A stretch of 64,000 nt of DNA from NCBI RefSeq assembly GCF_910596095.1, contig NC_056547.1, positions 5,724,147 to 5,788,146 of the forward strand, written 5' to 3'. This stretch comes from Thunnus maccoyii (taxonomy: Eukaryota > Chordata > Actinopteri > Scombriformes > Scombridae). How positions within the stretch are numbered: position 1 is the first letter of the stretch; each line of letters starts with the position of its first letter. A program made the translations under genes and the position numbers. Below, piece by piece: positions 35,236 through 55,676 of this stretch. Below the pieces are notes generated by a model. The model was not told where the DNA came from. It worked only from the letters and a program-made list of their open reading frames with translations, and searched no databases.

Positions 35236-35530
35236 TCATGCTGAGATTTGGTGTCATTTTATAGAGTGAGGCCAAGTCTCAAAAAATGGTCTCACTACAA
35301 TAAAATGGCTACTATGGGGACTAACATCATCAGACATGAATACAATTGGGCTCATTGAATCCACAAGAGTCTCAGCTTTTCAGTCATACCAAATTAATGC
35401 AATTCCAAGATGGTTTAGGGACCCCAGTATGGAGACATATTCAAATACACCACTTATAGAATAGGCGAAAATAACACATTTATACTACATGCAAAAAACT
35501 GCATGGTTTTTGTCCAAAACTGCATGGGAC
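35236..35530 (-). repeat. Abundant dispersed teleost repeat, cut by the D breakpoint
   Basis: Inverted counterpart of about 22,043-22,318. The match stops at 'gcatggga' (35,530), so the right-hand breakpoint of copy D lies inside this repeat. Confidence 0.8.
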
Positions 35531-36883
35531 AGTTCAAGACTGTAAAAAAATATTGTTTAAGTATTCATACACACAAATACAGAAGAAAAATGTAAGAAAT
35601 TAAACTATAATATAGTGTATTTACATATAAATTGATTTTATGTTAATGTAAATCACTGATAATATTAATTCACTGTTATAAAAAAGTCTTTGAAGCATGT
35701 TTAATGGTCTACAGACAGCACTATCAGCTGGTTTTCTCAGCTTGTCTCTACTTGATATATAAATAAAGTTACATTCCTATGAATAAAACATGTTCAGTGT
35801 ATTCACAGATGAATAGACAGACTGCAGAGGATTTTAAAATCTCAGCAAATGAAACTAAATCCATCTGCATGTCTAGACAACAGCAGGGGTAAGTGAGGAA
35901 ATACTGCTGGTTTTTTGTGAGTCAGACAAAGTTTCCTCCAAAACTGTGAATATAACTGAGTTTAAATGGTCAAAAATCTGAAAATCTGATATTATGAGTG
36001 CTTTTTTTTTTCTTTTTCCAAAATATATTTTTTGTTTTCTGTTTTAAATCTTTTAGGGTTGGGAAATGTTGAACCACTCCAACCTCCCCAAATCTCCAGA
36101 TGTTCACGATGGCTGCGTTTTTAAGTTACACAAGACACACTCAGATAATAGTCACGGTATAAAAGATTAATATCATTTCGTAATCAAGAGACCTGGTTCA
36201 CTTTCTTGCTCTACTTTCTGACAGACATCTGCTATGTTTTCTTTTTAGTACACAGACACAAATACTTCTTATGTCATTATGAAGTCAGGTTCCTTACCGG
36301 TCCACCAAAGAACAAAATGTGTTTCAGTTCCTCACTAAGATGAAGTCTTGTTCTCTTTAAAGAGCTCCTCCAGGCCTGTTTTAAGATGTATATCTTAAAA
36401 ATATAAAATACTTTTTAAAAAAATGACACAGAGGAAATCTTACAGAGCTATCTGGAGGATAAAGTTAGAGATTGGTTGACTTTTAATTGATTTGTTATAG
36501 TTGTACAGTATTCTATTATTGAATTATTAAAAGTACATAAAATGGGAACCAGCAGCCTTTACTTTACAACAATTTGTTTCTTTTGGCTGCAATTAAACAC
36601 GTGCCATTATTACCGAGCTGCTGGTGACAGACTGAGCACATACTGGTCTGTTTACCATGAATAAATGAGTGAATTAAATCCTTTATTTTCTATATGTTGT
36701 TTTGTTTTTGAGTAACAATCCCCTGCTGTGAAATACAGTCACAAGTGGCGTTTGAGGCTCATCTTACATAAACTGTTGTATAATTCAAACTCTTAATTTA
36801 CATTTTTAATTACTCCCCACATACTGCTCAGTGACCCGGCAACCTTATTTATCTCTGCTTCACTGCCTATATTATGTCAATCA

Positions 36884-36920
<37 letters not shown>

Positions 36921-37324
36921 TGTCTCTCCTATTCCCCTGACTGGGGAGATTATTGACATAATCTTCTGTAAAGCATTCGAAAGCATCTGTCTTAACATCC
37001 AAATCTCTCTGTTGCTGTAAGCTTTGATTTCTTTCTTACGTAGGTGTACATAATCACAGGGTAGCAGAGAGACACACACAGAATAACTATGTGTACACAC
37101 TCCTATGAAAGACAGGTATTTAGACCACTGATAAAAAAAAAAAAAACACAACAAAAAATATTGGAAGTTTTAAAGTACTTTTTTGCATTTGTCTCTTCAG
37201 TAAGGTCTTTAAATGGTTAGAAATAAGTTGTACTGCTATGAAACAGTTAAAAAAAACATACAACATACTTATTTCTCTTCTTTAAAGTGGCTTTAATCAA
37301 TATTTTTCATAATATCAATATATT
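35531..37324. other. Intergenic, no gene recognised
   Basis: AT-rich sequence with a TC/CT microsatellite at about 36,882-36,930. No exon or transposon end could be supported. Confidence 0.5.
36882..36930. repeat. TC microsatellite
   Basis: Interrupted (tc)n run with two 'tctgtc' breaks. Confidence 0.9.
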
Positions 37325-37745
37325 AAATGACAGTGTGTAATGTGAGAGGTATGACTCATAGTGATGAACTGACAAAGAATCGTCAGCATCTCTGCAGCTC
37401 CCCTTGGCTTTTAGTGAGTGTCAGCTCATTGTTTAGCTGTCCGGCTGCAACTTTACTGTTTTGGTTCACTCTCAGCGCTCTCATAGCGTTGTTTTTGGCT
37501 GCAGCAGGCAACTTTTTTCAGAGAACAAGCTCCAAAAAAGCCACTGTACACTACCTGCTCAGCACAACAAACACAGTTAGCTGTAGACTAGCTGGTGAAC
37601 ATAGCGGAGCATTTAGCAGCTAAAGAGTCAGATATTTCCCTCAAGCGGTGGTAGAGAGCAATAACAGAGTTAAAAGAGAGTGAATATTGGACTTACATTC
37701 ACCAGGTGGACAGAAACACGACTCCAAATGAATGATAATGTTGCT
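37325..37745 (+). repeat. Dispersed repeat family X, copy 1
   Basis: Shares with 39,000-39,470 the sequences 'ctcattgtttagctgt', 'ttggttcactctcagcgctc' and 'gtggacagaaacacgactcc' in the same order. No coding capacity. Family identity unknown. Confidence 0.7.
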
Positions 37746-38999
37746 CCATAACTGCTGGATGTGGAAATAAGCAACTGTTTGTTAACAAGTTCAACATAAT
37801 AACTAATAGATGATGATATGTGTTCACTACTTGTTTCTGCTGAAAACAAGTGGTCTTGCTCTCAATACCAATTTATGTTCTCATTCTGCTTATTTGTCAC
37901 CTCTCACTAAGGGATGTTAAAGATAACACAATGTTACATTTAACTGACAAAACTCTTGGAAGTAAAGATGGCAGTAAGTATTTTCTGGGTAAATTGGTAT
38001 TTGAAAGTTTTCTTTCAATGATGTAACCTTTGTGTTTTTCAAAACACCAATATAGGAGTCTACGATCATTGGTTATAAATATTTCATATTTTTTATGAGG
38101 AGTTTGGTTTAATTGCATTTAATTTATAAAATTGATGATTACATTATTACAAGCACTCAGTGTATTGATATCATGCTGTAGATGTGGTTTGTTTTTATTC
38201 ATCACCTTACTGCAGGGGTTTTCATCCATTCATGCAAACATAGAATAAAAATAATACATAAAAATGTAAATAATGTCGCGTTCCACAGTCACTCCTGCTT
38301 ATAAAACTCACTATGACTGCAACAACAATGACTTTTGATATTCTTATATGTCTCATGAGTCATATTTAAAATCACATTATCCCTGAAGTAATCATTGCCA
38401 GACTGGATTTACACAAGGAAAGAATATTGGAACTTGTTTTCAGTTTTTTGTGTCTGAAAGTTGACATTTTTGGATAATCCTGAAAGAACAAAAGATTATT
38501 TCTATTGCATAGAATCACAAGAACATTTTGTTATGTTATCCCCTGATGTTCTGCGTGCATCCAGCATGTTAACAAGTTTATTATGACACATACAGTAGAA
38601 CATCCAGTCTCAGATGTTATAAAAAAAAATGAAATGGAGTTACAACTGGATATCAACAGATCATAACATTTTAGTCAACACAGCCCTACTATCAGCACAT
38701 CCTCACATTAAAGCCTGCTGGGCCTTAAATATATTTAAAAATATTTTACAATTTCAAGCTACACTGTTATTAAAAAGGAAGACAAGAAATAGTGTCTCAC
38801 TTGGTGAAAAAACAATTTTACACACAACACTTTTTGTACAAATATGGTTTGACTTCACTCTTATTCAGCTTCACTGCTGTTGAGATCCTCAAAATAATTC
38901 ACAGTTGAGTTTGGAAACATGAACTATGCAGCTGATTTGGGGGTGATGTAGCTTTAAAGCAGCAAAAATCACTATTTTCATAATAACACTGCATCAAGT
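37746..38999. other. Intergenic, nothing recognised
   Basis: AT-rich with only short, featureless open frames on both strands. Confidence 0.5.
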
Positions 39000-39470
39000 G
39001 TGTAATGTGTTGGTCTTGGCTTGTAGTGATGAACCTACAGAGAATTATCAGTGACTCTGCAGCTCCTCTCGGCTTTACAGAGCTTTATAACGAGTTTCAG
39101 CTCATTGTTTAGCTGTTCGACCGCAATTTTACTGTTTTGGTTCACTCTCAGCGCTCTCATAGCTCTCTCAGCCACAGTAGGCAGCTTTTTTCAGAGAAAA
39201 AGCTGTAAAAAAACCACTGTACTCTACCTGCTCAGCACCAAACGCCAAACATACACAGTTAGCTGTAGACTAGCTGGTGAACATAGTTAAGCATTTAGGA
39301 GCTAAGATATTTCCCTCAGGAGTTGGTAGAGAGCAAAAACTGAGTTAAAAGAGAGTGAATATTGGACTTACACTCACCAGGTGGACAGAAACACGACTCC
39401 AAATGAATGATATGTCAGTGTTGTGTTCACTACTTGTTTCTGCTGCCCCCATGTGGCCAAAAACATTGGT
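39000..39470 (+). repeat. Dispersed repeat family X, copy 2
   Basis: Second copy of the element at 37,325-37,745, diverged by substitutions and short indels. Ends near 'ccccatgtggccaaaaa'. Confidence 0.7.
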
Positions 39471-39594
39471 TAATGCAGGTTTCAAGCTTCTGAAAGCAAC
39501 ATTTTTAACATTTACTTTAACAATATTACTACGCAAAACCTCCATTGAGATCCAGCACCCAACTCTGCAGCTCTATGTAGCTTTTAGCCTCCTT

Positions 39595-39915
39595 TAGATG
39601 ACTGTTTTGGTTCTTCGGTGCCACATAGACTGGAAGGTCTCACTGCTCTCACCAACCCTCCATATAAAACTGAAGGCAGCTGTTTCCAGCAAATAAGCTC
39701 AGGCAAGTGGAGCGTACACCGCCTGGCCAGCACCAAACAGTAGACAGGTAGAAGAAGGAGAAATATTTGGCAGCAAAAGAGCCAGATTATTAATGGGGAC
39801 TAAACCAAAGCTGAAAGGAGAGTAAATATTGACTTACATTCATCAGGTGAACATACAAATAATCAACATTTCTGGGTGAGTTTATTGTGGAGTCTTTTCT
39901 GCCCTCTAGTGGCCT
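39595..39915 (+). repeat. Dispersed repeat family X, degenerate copy 3
   Basis: Retains the order 'actgttttggtt … ctgctctca … agctcaggcaagtgg … cagcaccaaac … ttacattcatcaggtg' of copies 1 and 2, but is more diverged. Confidence 0.45.
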
Positions 39916-40500
39916 CAAACGAAATAATGCAGCTTGAAATTATTATTGTTTAACTGCTGCAAGCTAAAAAGAGTAGTAAACTGATTCAGCATCACACTCC
40001 TATAACAATGTCCGACTCATGATGGAAACTTAAAATAAAAGGATCAAAATCATGCATCCTGCTTCTTTATCAAAACCTGCCGCCTACATTAGCACCTAAT
40101 GTAGCTTTGAACTCCTAGCCTCAAGGAGAGATGAAGAGCAGGTCTGTTAACATCACTTTTTTCATTTCTTTCATTTTCAAACTTGTAGTTTTTAGCCCCA
40201 ACAGACACTAACTCAAATGACATCACTTTAAGCAATGTCTCAGATTTCACACAGCTCCCTCTGGGGTCACAAAAAGGCTTTTTCACATATGCAGTAATAT
40301 TCCCCAAGACCTGAGAACAGACTTAAATGTGTAAAATAAGTGAAATTCCCCTTGTTAACAGCCCAGAAGTGCATCTTTCTACAATTTCATTTGAAACTGA
40401 TGTGTACTAGGAACCAAGTCTTGTGAATGTGGTTTCAAATAAATATATGGAAAGCCGGTCCAAGATGTAGAGTTTGTCAAGACCATCACATAGTTCAGTT
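39916..40500. other. Downstream flank / possible 3' UTR of the gsg1l2-type gene
   Basis: Directly follows the stop codon on the minus strand. No clear polyadenylation signal was found close to the stop. Confidence 0.35.
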
Positions 40501-47891
<7,391 letters not shown>

Positions 47892-49811
47892 GGTGGCAAC
47901 TCGGGTCAAAGAAAACCAGGGAGAAATGAGAATAATGGGTGATGGCTAAAGGGGTGTGGGGATAACAAGAAAGGTGGGTGACAGGTTGCGTTTCGGCTTG
48001 ACTTTAAAGTTGATCCTGGTTCAAAAAAGGCTGGGAAAGACTCAGGTTCTGTGTTACTTGCTGTTGACCAATCAGGATGAGGATCAGAGGAGCGAGGGGG
48101 TTTCCGTGACACCAAGGCAACAAATTAAGATTGATTCATGGAGGATGGTAGCGAGGAGGCGAGAGAAAGCGAGGAAAAGGGATTAGGGATGTTTGAGAAG
48201 TGGACCAAAGGTCAGAGGGGAAGATGAAAAGAGGTTGAGTGGAAAGAGACCAGTGGAAGGAGAACAGTCTATGAGCAGAGGTCAGAGAACAGTGGCGTGG
48301 AGGAGGATGAACTGCTGGGATTTAATCACTTCCAGCAAGCAAGAAAGAAAAAGAGACAGATGTGTAGGCCAGAGGTTGCAGGAGGAACTCCAGCTCTCCT
48401 CCTGCTCCACTTTCAGTCAGAAAAAATCAGCATCAGAATGAAATAGGACCTTCCTTCCTTCTCGATGTTACGGCACGACCCAGGCAAGACGTCTGAGTCC
48501 ACACATTTCTTCTCACCGTGCTGACACTCTATCCCATCTTTCCACTGCCATCCCAACTCACGTCTGGTTTCTGTTTCTGTTTTTTTCTGTCAGTTTATGT
48601 CTTCCCACTCGGATGAAGATAAACGGCTAAATCTTATCCTGCGGATTTTGCAACTAATCAGTCCGGCTCTCACGGCACATCCCGTTTCTCAACCTGTTCT
48701 TCCACCTCTTCGGGAGGGATTGAGTTCACAAAAGAGTGATTAGTCCAGTATCTCAGGGCTACCTCTGGGTCGGGTAATCTGTGTTAATCTTGCAGGGTTA
48801 GGTGGATGAGATTAATGCCCACTGACTCTCGTGATGCCTTTGTCTGGACGACCACCTAAATGGAAAGAAGGGGGACAGAGCCGGGCATCTGGATTAGACG
48901 TCATCAGGAACAGTTGCGTCCTGTCTACAATGAAGGTCAAGTAATTTAACCTGCATGGTAACACTTTACTTTTAGCCTGTTTATGTAGCATTTATAAGCA
49001 GTATATAAACATTTAATAAATGCTTTTCTTATAATCTAGTTGTAAGCAGATATAAGTGTTTATGAATATATTTGTTGACATATTTTATTGTAAATTTCTA
49101 TTTTATATTATTTAGGATTACTTAACTTGTGGTACTTGTTTTTTCTCTTGCTTTGTATAGTTAATCGTATTTTCTAGTATGAATGACAATGCAGTAAAAC
49201 ACAGTGGGAATAATATAGAATATGGCTTCATAGGAGAATTTATAATTGCTGACAAAAACTGTACATTATTAAACACTTAAAAATGTCCTCATATCTACTT
49301 ATAACCACATTATAGTGTGTTTTTAACCATTCATTAAATGTGTGTCTACGGCTTATAAATGTTTGTATGTTGTTAATCGGGGGACTTAAAGTAAGTCTTT
49401 AACAACCAATGGATTTAGGTAACACTTGAGTGAAAATAGGCCAATACATTATAAGCACTTCTACTTTAAGATCCAATGCAATTAGTAGTTTTCATTAAAC
49501 AAGGAACTCAAACTCATTGGTGTCTTATTTTCTCCCTCACTCTGACATGTTTAAACCACAAACAAACCAAAAAGTGAATAAAAGGGCTTCACCAGTGCAA
49601 ACTAAGCTGTACTGGTGTGTCTATTGGTTTCAACTGGGCCAAATGTGTCATATATGCACAATAAGGTAGGTTCAAACAATATATCAACATACAAAACAAT
49701 ACATTAAGTATTTGTAATAACATTACAGCAGCTGGAAAAATGAAACAACATATATTTAAAAAAACAAAATATATAATATGTATTCACTACTGAATAAATA
49801 ATCAGTTAAAG
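47892..49811. other. Sequence upstream of the gsg1l2 start: 5' UTR / first intron candidates
   Basis: GC-richer up to about 48.9 kb and then AT-rich. The ATG-containing exon probably continues some way upstream as 5' UTR. Open frames here lack features. Confidence 0.4.
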
Positions 49812-50160
49812 GACCAGTATTTAGAATTTAGTGGCATCTAGCAGAATGGACTTGGCAGAAATGGAATATAATATTCATCAGTATGTTTTAATCAGTGTAT
49901 AATCACCTGAAAATAAGAATCGTTATGATTCCGTTACCTTAGAATGAGCCCTTCATATCTACATAGGGAGCGGGTCCTCTTTCACAGAGCCTGCCATGTT
50001 GAACCCCCATATTTCTATGGTTGCCCAGAACGGACAAACCAAACACTGGCTCTAGAGAAGACCTTTGCATTTTTTGCAAGTTTCGTGGTAGTTTCTCTTA
50101 CATGCTTGGAAGGGCGGAGATGTATTGATATGGCTGCACTTTGCAACTGACCAAGATTTA
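49812..50160 (+). mobile_element. Truncated MITE-like repeat (inverted partner of 51,706-51,999)
   Basis: Shares with the 51.7 kb element, on the opposite strand, 'tttagtggcatctagca', 'ataatcacctgaaaataaga', 'ctacatagggagcgggtcct' and 'cactggctctagagaa'. The right terminal repeat is decayed. Confidence 0.65.
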
Positions 50161-50809
50161 AAAACTCTTAACAGTTACTACTTAACACTTGAACAGAGAT
50201 TCTGATATAGTGATACCAGAAGAAATCCCAGATGATGTACCATCATTACATGACATTATTATGTCATGATCAGCCAGGTATTAAGGTTTAATTTAGTGCA
50301 TCAAATCATCTCATGGTGTGAAACTGTAATCCATAAAGGGCACTGACGTAGTTATTGTTCTGTTTGATTTTTACATACATGTGTAGACACATATCTACAT
50401 GCACCTGTCCATGTTATCAGCATCTGAAGCTTATAGATTAACTGATCCAGGCAAAGAGGTTTGAGGCGTAAACTCAATCAAGTACATCAGCACACAGTGT
50501 TTCCTGTCACACAACTGGACTTTAATTTTAAGGGATCTTAGCTGAGAGTGTTGTGTAAATATTGTCTTAAATGCCACTAAATAGACAGAAAACATGAATA
50601 TATTCCACCCGTCTTTACAACAGCACAGGATTTATACAGTACATTATGACAGTAGAACACTTGGTATATTGCTCGCTCAGTATCATCTCATCATAAGCTA
50701 AAATCTTTCCCCCCATGTATGTGATTGAAAACCCAGCTGCTGTTCATACTCAGCTTTTGATCAGCTTACACTTGTGCAAAAATAAAAATACAAAAGCAAA
50801 TCGACTTAC
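50161..50809. other. Intronic/intergenic, nothing recognised
   Basis: AT-rich, no exon or repeat end supported. Confidence 0.4.
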
Positions 50810-51185
50810 CGTGTTTGGGACTGTCTCCTTCACGTCTCCTTGAACCGGGATTCAGTTTCCTTCACCTTTTCCTCTGCGCTCCCTTATCTATTCCTTCTCC
50901 GTCTTGGGTGAGTTTCCATCAGAAACCCACCCAGATTTCACTCTAATCCTCACAAGTCCATCTGTTACTTTCCCTCCCCTTTGCTCCCTATACTGTGTCT
51001 ATTCATCCATCCTCACATCTCTCTCTCTCTCTTGTTTTCTTCATCTCCACTCCGCTATCACTCATAACCCTCCTGACCTCTAGTCCTATAGTGATTAAGT
51101 TGACAGCATAGTATGGAACAGCTTGGATTGAGATGAGTGTGACAGCGTTGTGGTCTCATGGTGTGCGCTGCTCTCTAAACTTCGA
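50810..51185 (-). other. Possible non-coding first exon of the gsg1l2-type gene
   Basis: On the minus strand the sequence reads 'cccaaacacg|gtaagt' at 50,810, a near-perfect splice donor, and a TATA-like box lies about 30 bases beyond the proposed 5' end. No long coding frame. It would splice to an acceptor upstream of the ATG exon. Inference only; a transcript is needed. Confidence 0.3.
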
Positions 51186-51214
51186 CCCATCTTAACACTG
51201 ACTAGTACAGCAGG

Positions 51215-51221
51215 CTATATA
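51215..51221 (-). promoter_or_regulatory. Candidate TATA box for the gsg1l2-type gene
   Basis: TATATAG on the minus strand within 'ccctgtatatagcctg', placed suitably for the possible first exon. Confidence 0.25.
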
Positions 51222-51705
51222 CAGGGGCTGGCTTTCGGCAATTGCATGACTGGAATAACGGTTTGAATCACTGATTGGAAAATGAGTGAAGCGGGAACAG
51301 CACATTTTGTCCAATTCCTTTCCTGCTTTATCTGTTTGTTTGTCTCTGTGACAGTGATGAAGAGGCCTTACACTGGTGCTATGTTGTGAAACACCCTTGA
51401 AATTAGATGAAATGGGCTTATAGAAGTGAGGTTAAGACTTTTATGGAATAGGGTCACAGATTTATGATAAAATCCTCAGTTATATTTTTACTTTAGCTAT
51501 ACATTTCAGGATTTATTGTTTGGTTTTATGTTTATGCTTCTTTATGTTTTTTTTTTTTTTGTCTTTTAACTAAGGATAATCTTCTTCTTTGGTGTTTGTA
51601 CCACTTTAGCTGAATGTGAGATCAGTCCACTGTGTTAATATGCAACAGCCAACAAATTGTACTGGGAACAACACTGTCGAGTCAGGTCCAAGTTGATTTA
51701 GTTTT

Positions 51706-51999
51706 GTAAGATTTAGTCGCATCTAGCAGTGAGGTTGCAGGTTGCTGTGAAACTCGCAAAAAATGTGAAAGGCCCTCTCTAGAGCCAGTGTTTGGTTTGT
51801 CTGTTCTGGGCTACTGTAGAAACATGGCAACATGGCGGATTCTGTAAAAAAGGACCTGCTCCCTATGTAGAAATAAAGGGCTTATTCTAAGATAACAAAA
51901 ACATAACAATTCTTACTTTCAGGTGATTTTACACTAATTAAAACATATTGGCATGGCATTTCTGCCATGTCTGCTCCACTAGATGTCACTAAATCTTAC
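51706..51999. mobile_element. 294 bp MITE with ~21 bp terminal inverted repeats
   Basis: The left end starts GTAAGATTTAGT (51,706) and the right end finishes ACTAAATCTTAC (51,999); the 21-base ends are complementary at 19 positions. The interior matches the inverted copy at 49.8-50.2 kb. No coding capacity. Confidence 0.75.
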
Positions 52000-54900
52000 A
52001 CACTGGCCATGCTAGTGGCTCTGTGAAGCTGAGCTAAATGCTAAAATCAACATGCCAACATATGTTGATATGGGTTGGTCTTAAGGGAGCTGCTCTATAA
52101 CCACTAACATTCAGCTGCTCATCTTTTTACACCTTATCAAGCAATAACTTCCAGATATCAGCAATCACAGACATTTTCTTTAGAAAATGCACATTTCCTA
52201 GTTTTGTTCTTGACTTAACTTATGTACTTTTGCTGCTTGTTAAACTCATTTTAAATACATCTATCACCTTGATATAATATCTCAATACTTCTGTTATTAT
52301 TATTATCTTTGTGCCTCTTTCTCTCAAGGCTGAGCAGAATGACTTAATGACTTCTTGGTGGAGCTGACCTCGATGGATCACGCTGAGATAATGAGATATT
52401 TAAGCCATAATAAAGTGAAAACATGAAAACAAGGTTTAAGCTGTCGAGATAATGGTAGTTAAAATTAAAACATTATTTTGAGTTGACGGCAGTAATCAGT
52501 ACTTGTCATCTTGAATTAAAATAATTAAGTTGTGGTCTTGAACTAATAATAGGCTTAAAGACATCAGCAACCGTGGCCGCTTTTGACCTCCGTATTGTAA
52601 CACACTCATGATTAATGTAAGTGAATGCATTTGGTTTTGACAAATTATGGAGGTTTAATCACTTTCAATCACTTTAATTATTTGTGGTGATGGTTAGGAA
52701 ATAACAAGGCAACCAGGTTGAGAAAATCGGCAACAATATTGCTGTAAATAAGATTTTTTTTTGGGTATGGATTATGTAATCTGACAGGCTTTTGTAAAAA
52801 AAGGCAACACAAGGATTTAACTGACCATGGTGTCCTAATGTAACACATGCTGACCAAATATCAAAATCCCAGTCTTCCCCCCCTTTTTTTTTAGATGCTA
52901 AGCTGTCTCACTGTGAATGGGGAGACTCATCCGGCTCAATCCCGTCTCAACACATTCTGTAATGGCCTCAGCTGACTCCACAGCCCAGTGTCCTAAATTA
53001 ATTTGGAGAGATAAGACAATGAAAGAGTAAAATGTTCAAATAAATGGAGAAATATCATAAAAAAACCAAATAAATCAGTAAATGTACAGGTAATTGAGAA
53101 ATATAGTACACAAAAAAATTTAGAACCCTTATAGTAAATAAATTTAATATATTTTATTGCATTTGAGCAGAATTTATTTCCCTTTAGCAGGATATTCTTA
53201 TTTCTTCTATGTTTAATAATCAAATGCTGTGTCCTAATTTACTTTTCAATTTAATCTACTGGTAGTAGTGGTTTAGAATAACTGGAATATGTTGGGTCTA
53301 CGTGTGTATTTATGGCCCTCTTGTGGTGACATTAAGCAAATTCTTCATAGGTTTGAAGACAAAGAAATCTCCAATAAGAGAGAAGCAATTCAGCTTTAAA
53401 ACATCAAATATCAACATATGAGAAACCGCCTTCAGTCCTGTCTGGACATCAAGTGACCACATGCTGATTAGTGACATGAAGCAAAGCAAATATGTCAATT
53501 CTTGTATCATTTTATTTCTCAAATGTACTGTATACAGTCACAGTTTACAACACAGCCTCAAATTTAAATACACAGCAAAATAAATTCATTTCATACAAAA
53601 TTAAATCTGAGACATAATTATCATTATGATCCTTCACTACTAAACTGTATACTGTCTTTCAGTTAATTTTTCCATCAAAGTTCACATTTAAAAGGAGACA
53701 AACATACAAGATGTTTTGTACAAGCCCATTAAACACAAAGAATGCAAAACAATTCAACACAATTCGACCTTTTACACGTCATTGGTCCTGTCTGTTTTCA
53801 AGATGGCTTTGATTTGCTGAGCTGTGATGTTTTCATGTCATAAGCTACGATTCGTCATTTCACTGTTAAATGCGCAGCTGTCTGTCAAGCTACATAAATT
53901 GATGCAGGTAAACTTTTAAACAGAATGGCTGACGGGATCTTCGTTTGCTTTTTCACACAGGTGTATGACCAAATATTTCATTCATCACTCACACTCCAAA
54001 TAGATGAGAGGCAGATACACACACTTACAGAGCAGGATCCCCTCAGACAGCATGCACATTATAGAAGTTGTTCAAATTATATTTTTTATTTAGCCAGCAC
54101 TGTAGCTAAACAGCATACAATAATACATTTCTGTTTCTTGTCTAATGGCAGGAGCTACAGAGAAGACAATGTTGAATTACACAATGAATCCAGAACGACT
54201 ACAAATCTAAACAAGGAAGATAAAGCCACCATTGGTTACTGAGTTCGTTGATAATGCAGTGTTTGAACAACCGATCAGATTAAAACCAATCACACTTCTC
54301 ATCCTATGTAATCACTACCATCAGAACAACCTGTCTGATAGTGCAGACAGGTTGCACAACACAACGACATTGTAATGATTAACCTGATCTTGTCTTTGTT
54401 GGAGGCCTTTTGCTGCATTGTTGCGTCAATAAATCATCAAGCAATAAATCAATTAATAAATAGATCAATAAATAGTTACTCATGATTGTAACACTTTGAT
54501 ATACAGCATATTTCAAGGTTTATTTGTGATTACTTCCATTATTTACATCAGCACAATATATACTGCACAACCACTGTGTGCATACAGGTCACACACACGC
54601 ACACACTCCAACTTGTACAAACACATGCTCACTCAATGAAAACCTACAGTGACGTATTTCCCAGATCAGTCTCGTCAAGAGTTTTACAGGTCCAGTCACA
54701 GAATCATACAACAACAAAATAAATAGTAATCCTTTAGTGTTTCCACACAGACACTCACACTTAGGAGCTCTTGGTTTCATAGACTTGTGCATGAAAAAAA
54801 AAAAAGACTGGCCGATCCAAATGTTTTGCTTCCAATATTGTGTCTCTCGTTCTTAAGGACAGGAAGGGAGGTGTAAGCTGAGGAGCTGCTGGGTTTACTT

Positions 54901-55676
54901 AAGGATTATACAAATCGATTTGCATGTTTTAGCACGACAAGCTGTAAACATGTTACTGCTGCCTTTTTTCCAAAAGTATACCATAAATGCTTATATTGTT
55001 TCCTACTGTATCTTCCAGGCTGCAATTGTCCAGCAAAGCAAACATTTAGTTTTTGTCAGAATAACAAATTATTGCATGCTAGCTTGGTTAAAAGCAGGAA
55101 CTCTCACAATTCAATTTGGTTCGCCAAGAGTTTCGGAAACTTTTCTTTCTTAGTGCATTTTAGGACAAAAACATCTGAGCTTTGAGAGTAGGTGACGGAA
55201 CAGGAAACTTTCAAAGATAATAGTGGACAAATTCACATTGTGTTTTTTGTGATGTCAGTGTTTGTTTATTGTTTGCCTTCCACATTGTCTTGCAATATGA
55301 GCTTCCTTAACAGTCCCTGCCTCCAAACCTGAAATACCAGCTCTTGGTATTGTAACACTGACAATAAATTAAGGTTGAAATTAGTTCTATCTCTGTAATG
55401 GATTACCTTTCTTAAGCAGGTTTTGCAAGTACGTTTTCATAACATAATGAACATAACTGAAACCACTGGCAGCCTGGAAGTTACTTAGAAAGCGATATGC
55501 AGTGTTATGGATATGTTTTGGAAAATGGTTGGTGATGAACACATGAAGTATTCATGTTATACAAGGATAAACATGCAAAATCCTGTGTGGTCCTGTAACT
55601 ATAAGTGCAAAAATCAAATTCAATTATCCTTCTTAATCTGGACATATTTAATTGGACAGTTTACATGGTCAAGTTG
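52000..55676. other. Intergenic; right part probably 3' UTR of the epsin-family gene
   Basis: Mostly AT-rich, featureless. For the minus-strand epsin gene, AATAAA signals occur near 55,266 and 53,512, so its 3' UTR could be about 0.4 or about 2.1 kb; the sequence alone does not decide. Short open frames on both strands have no family resemblance. Confidence 0.4.

Larger units (their letters stand above)
30286..35530 (-). repeat. Segmental duplication copy D (inverted, 5.2 kb)
   Basis: Reverse complement of unit B positions about 22,043-27,284. It carries an intact NK-lysin gene (now on the plus strand), the relic NK-lysin exon, the LINE tail and a piece of the dispersed repeat, but not the SINE, the 372 bp MITE, the second NK-lysin or the PBS-bearing LTR. 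At several diagnostic bases near its left end it matches B rather than A (for example gcaatgcctgtaatg). More substitutions separate D from A and B than separate A from B, so D is the older duplicate. Confidence 0.9.

Noticed and set aside
11269-35530. CRISPR array or bacterial-type defence cluster as an explanation for the repeats
   Set aside because: The repeats are kilobase-scale gene-bearing duplications in eukaryotic DNA with introns, not short regularly spaced repeats.
36867-37154. Minus-strand frame with Arg/Glu run
   Set aside because: Produced by the TC microsatellite; no other features.
53925-54242. 105-codon plus-strand frame downstream of epsin
   Set aside because: No domain, signal or splice structure; lies in the probable 3' flank of the epsin gene.
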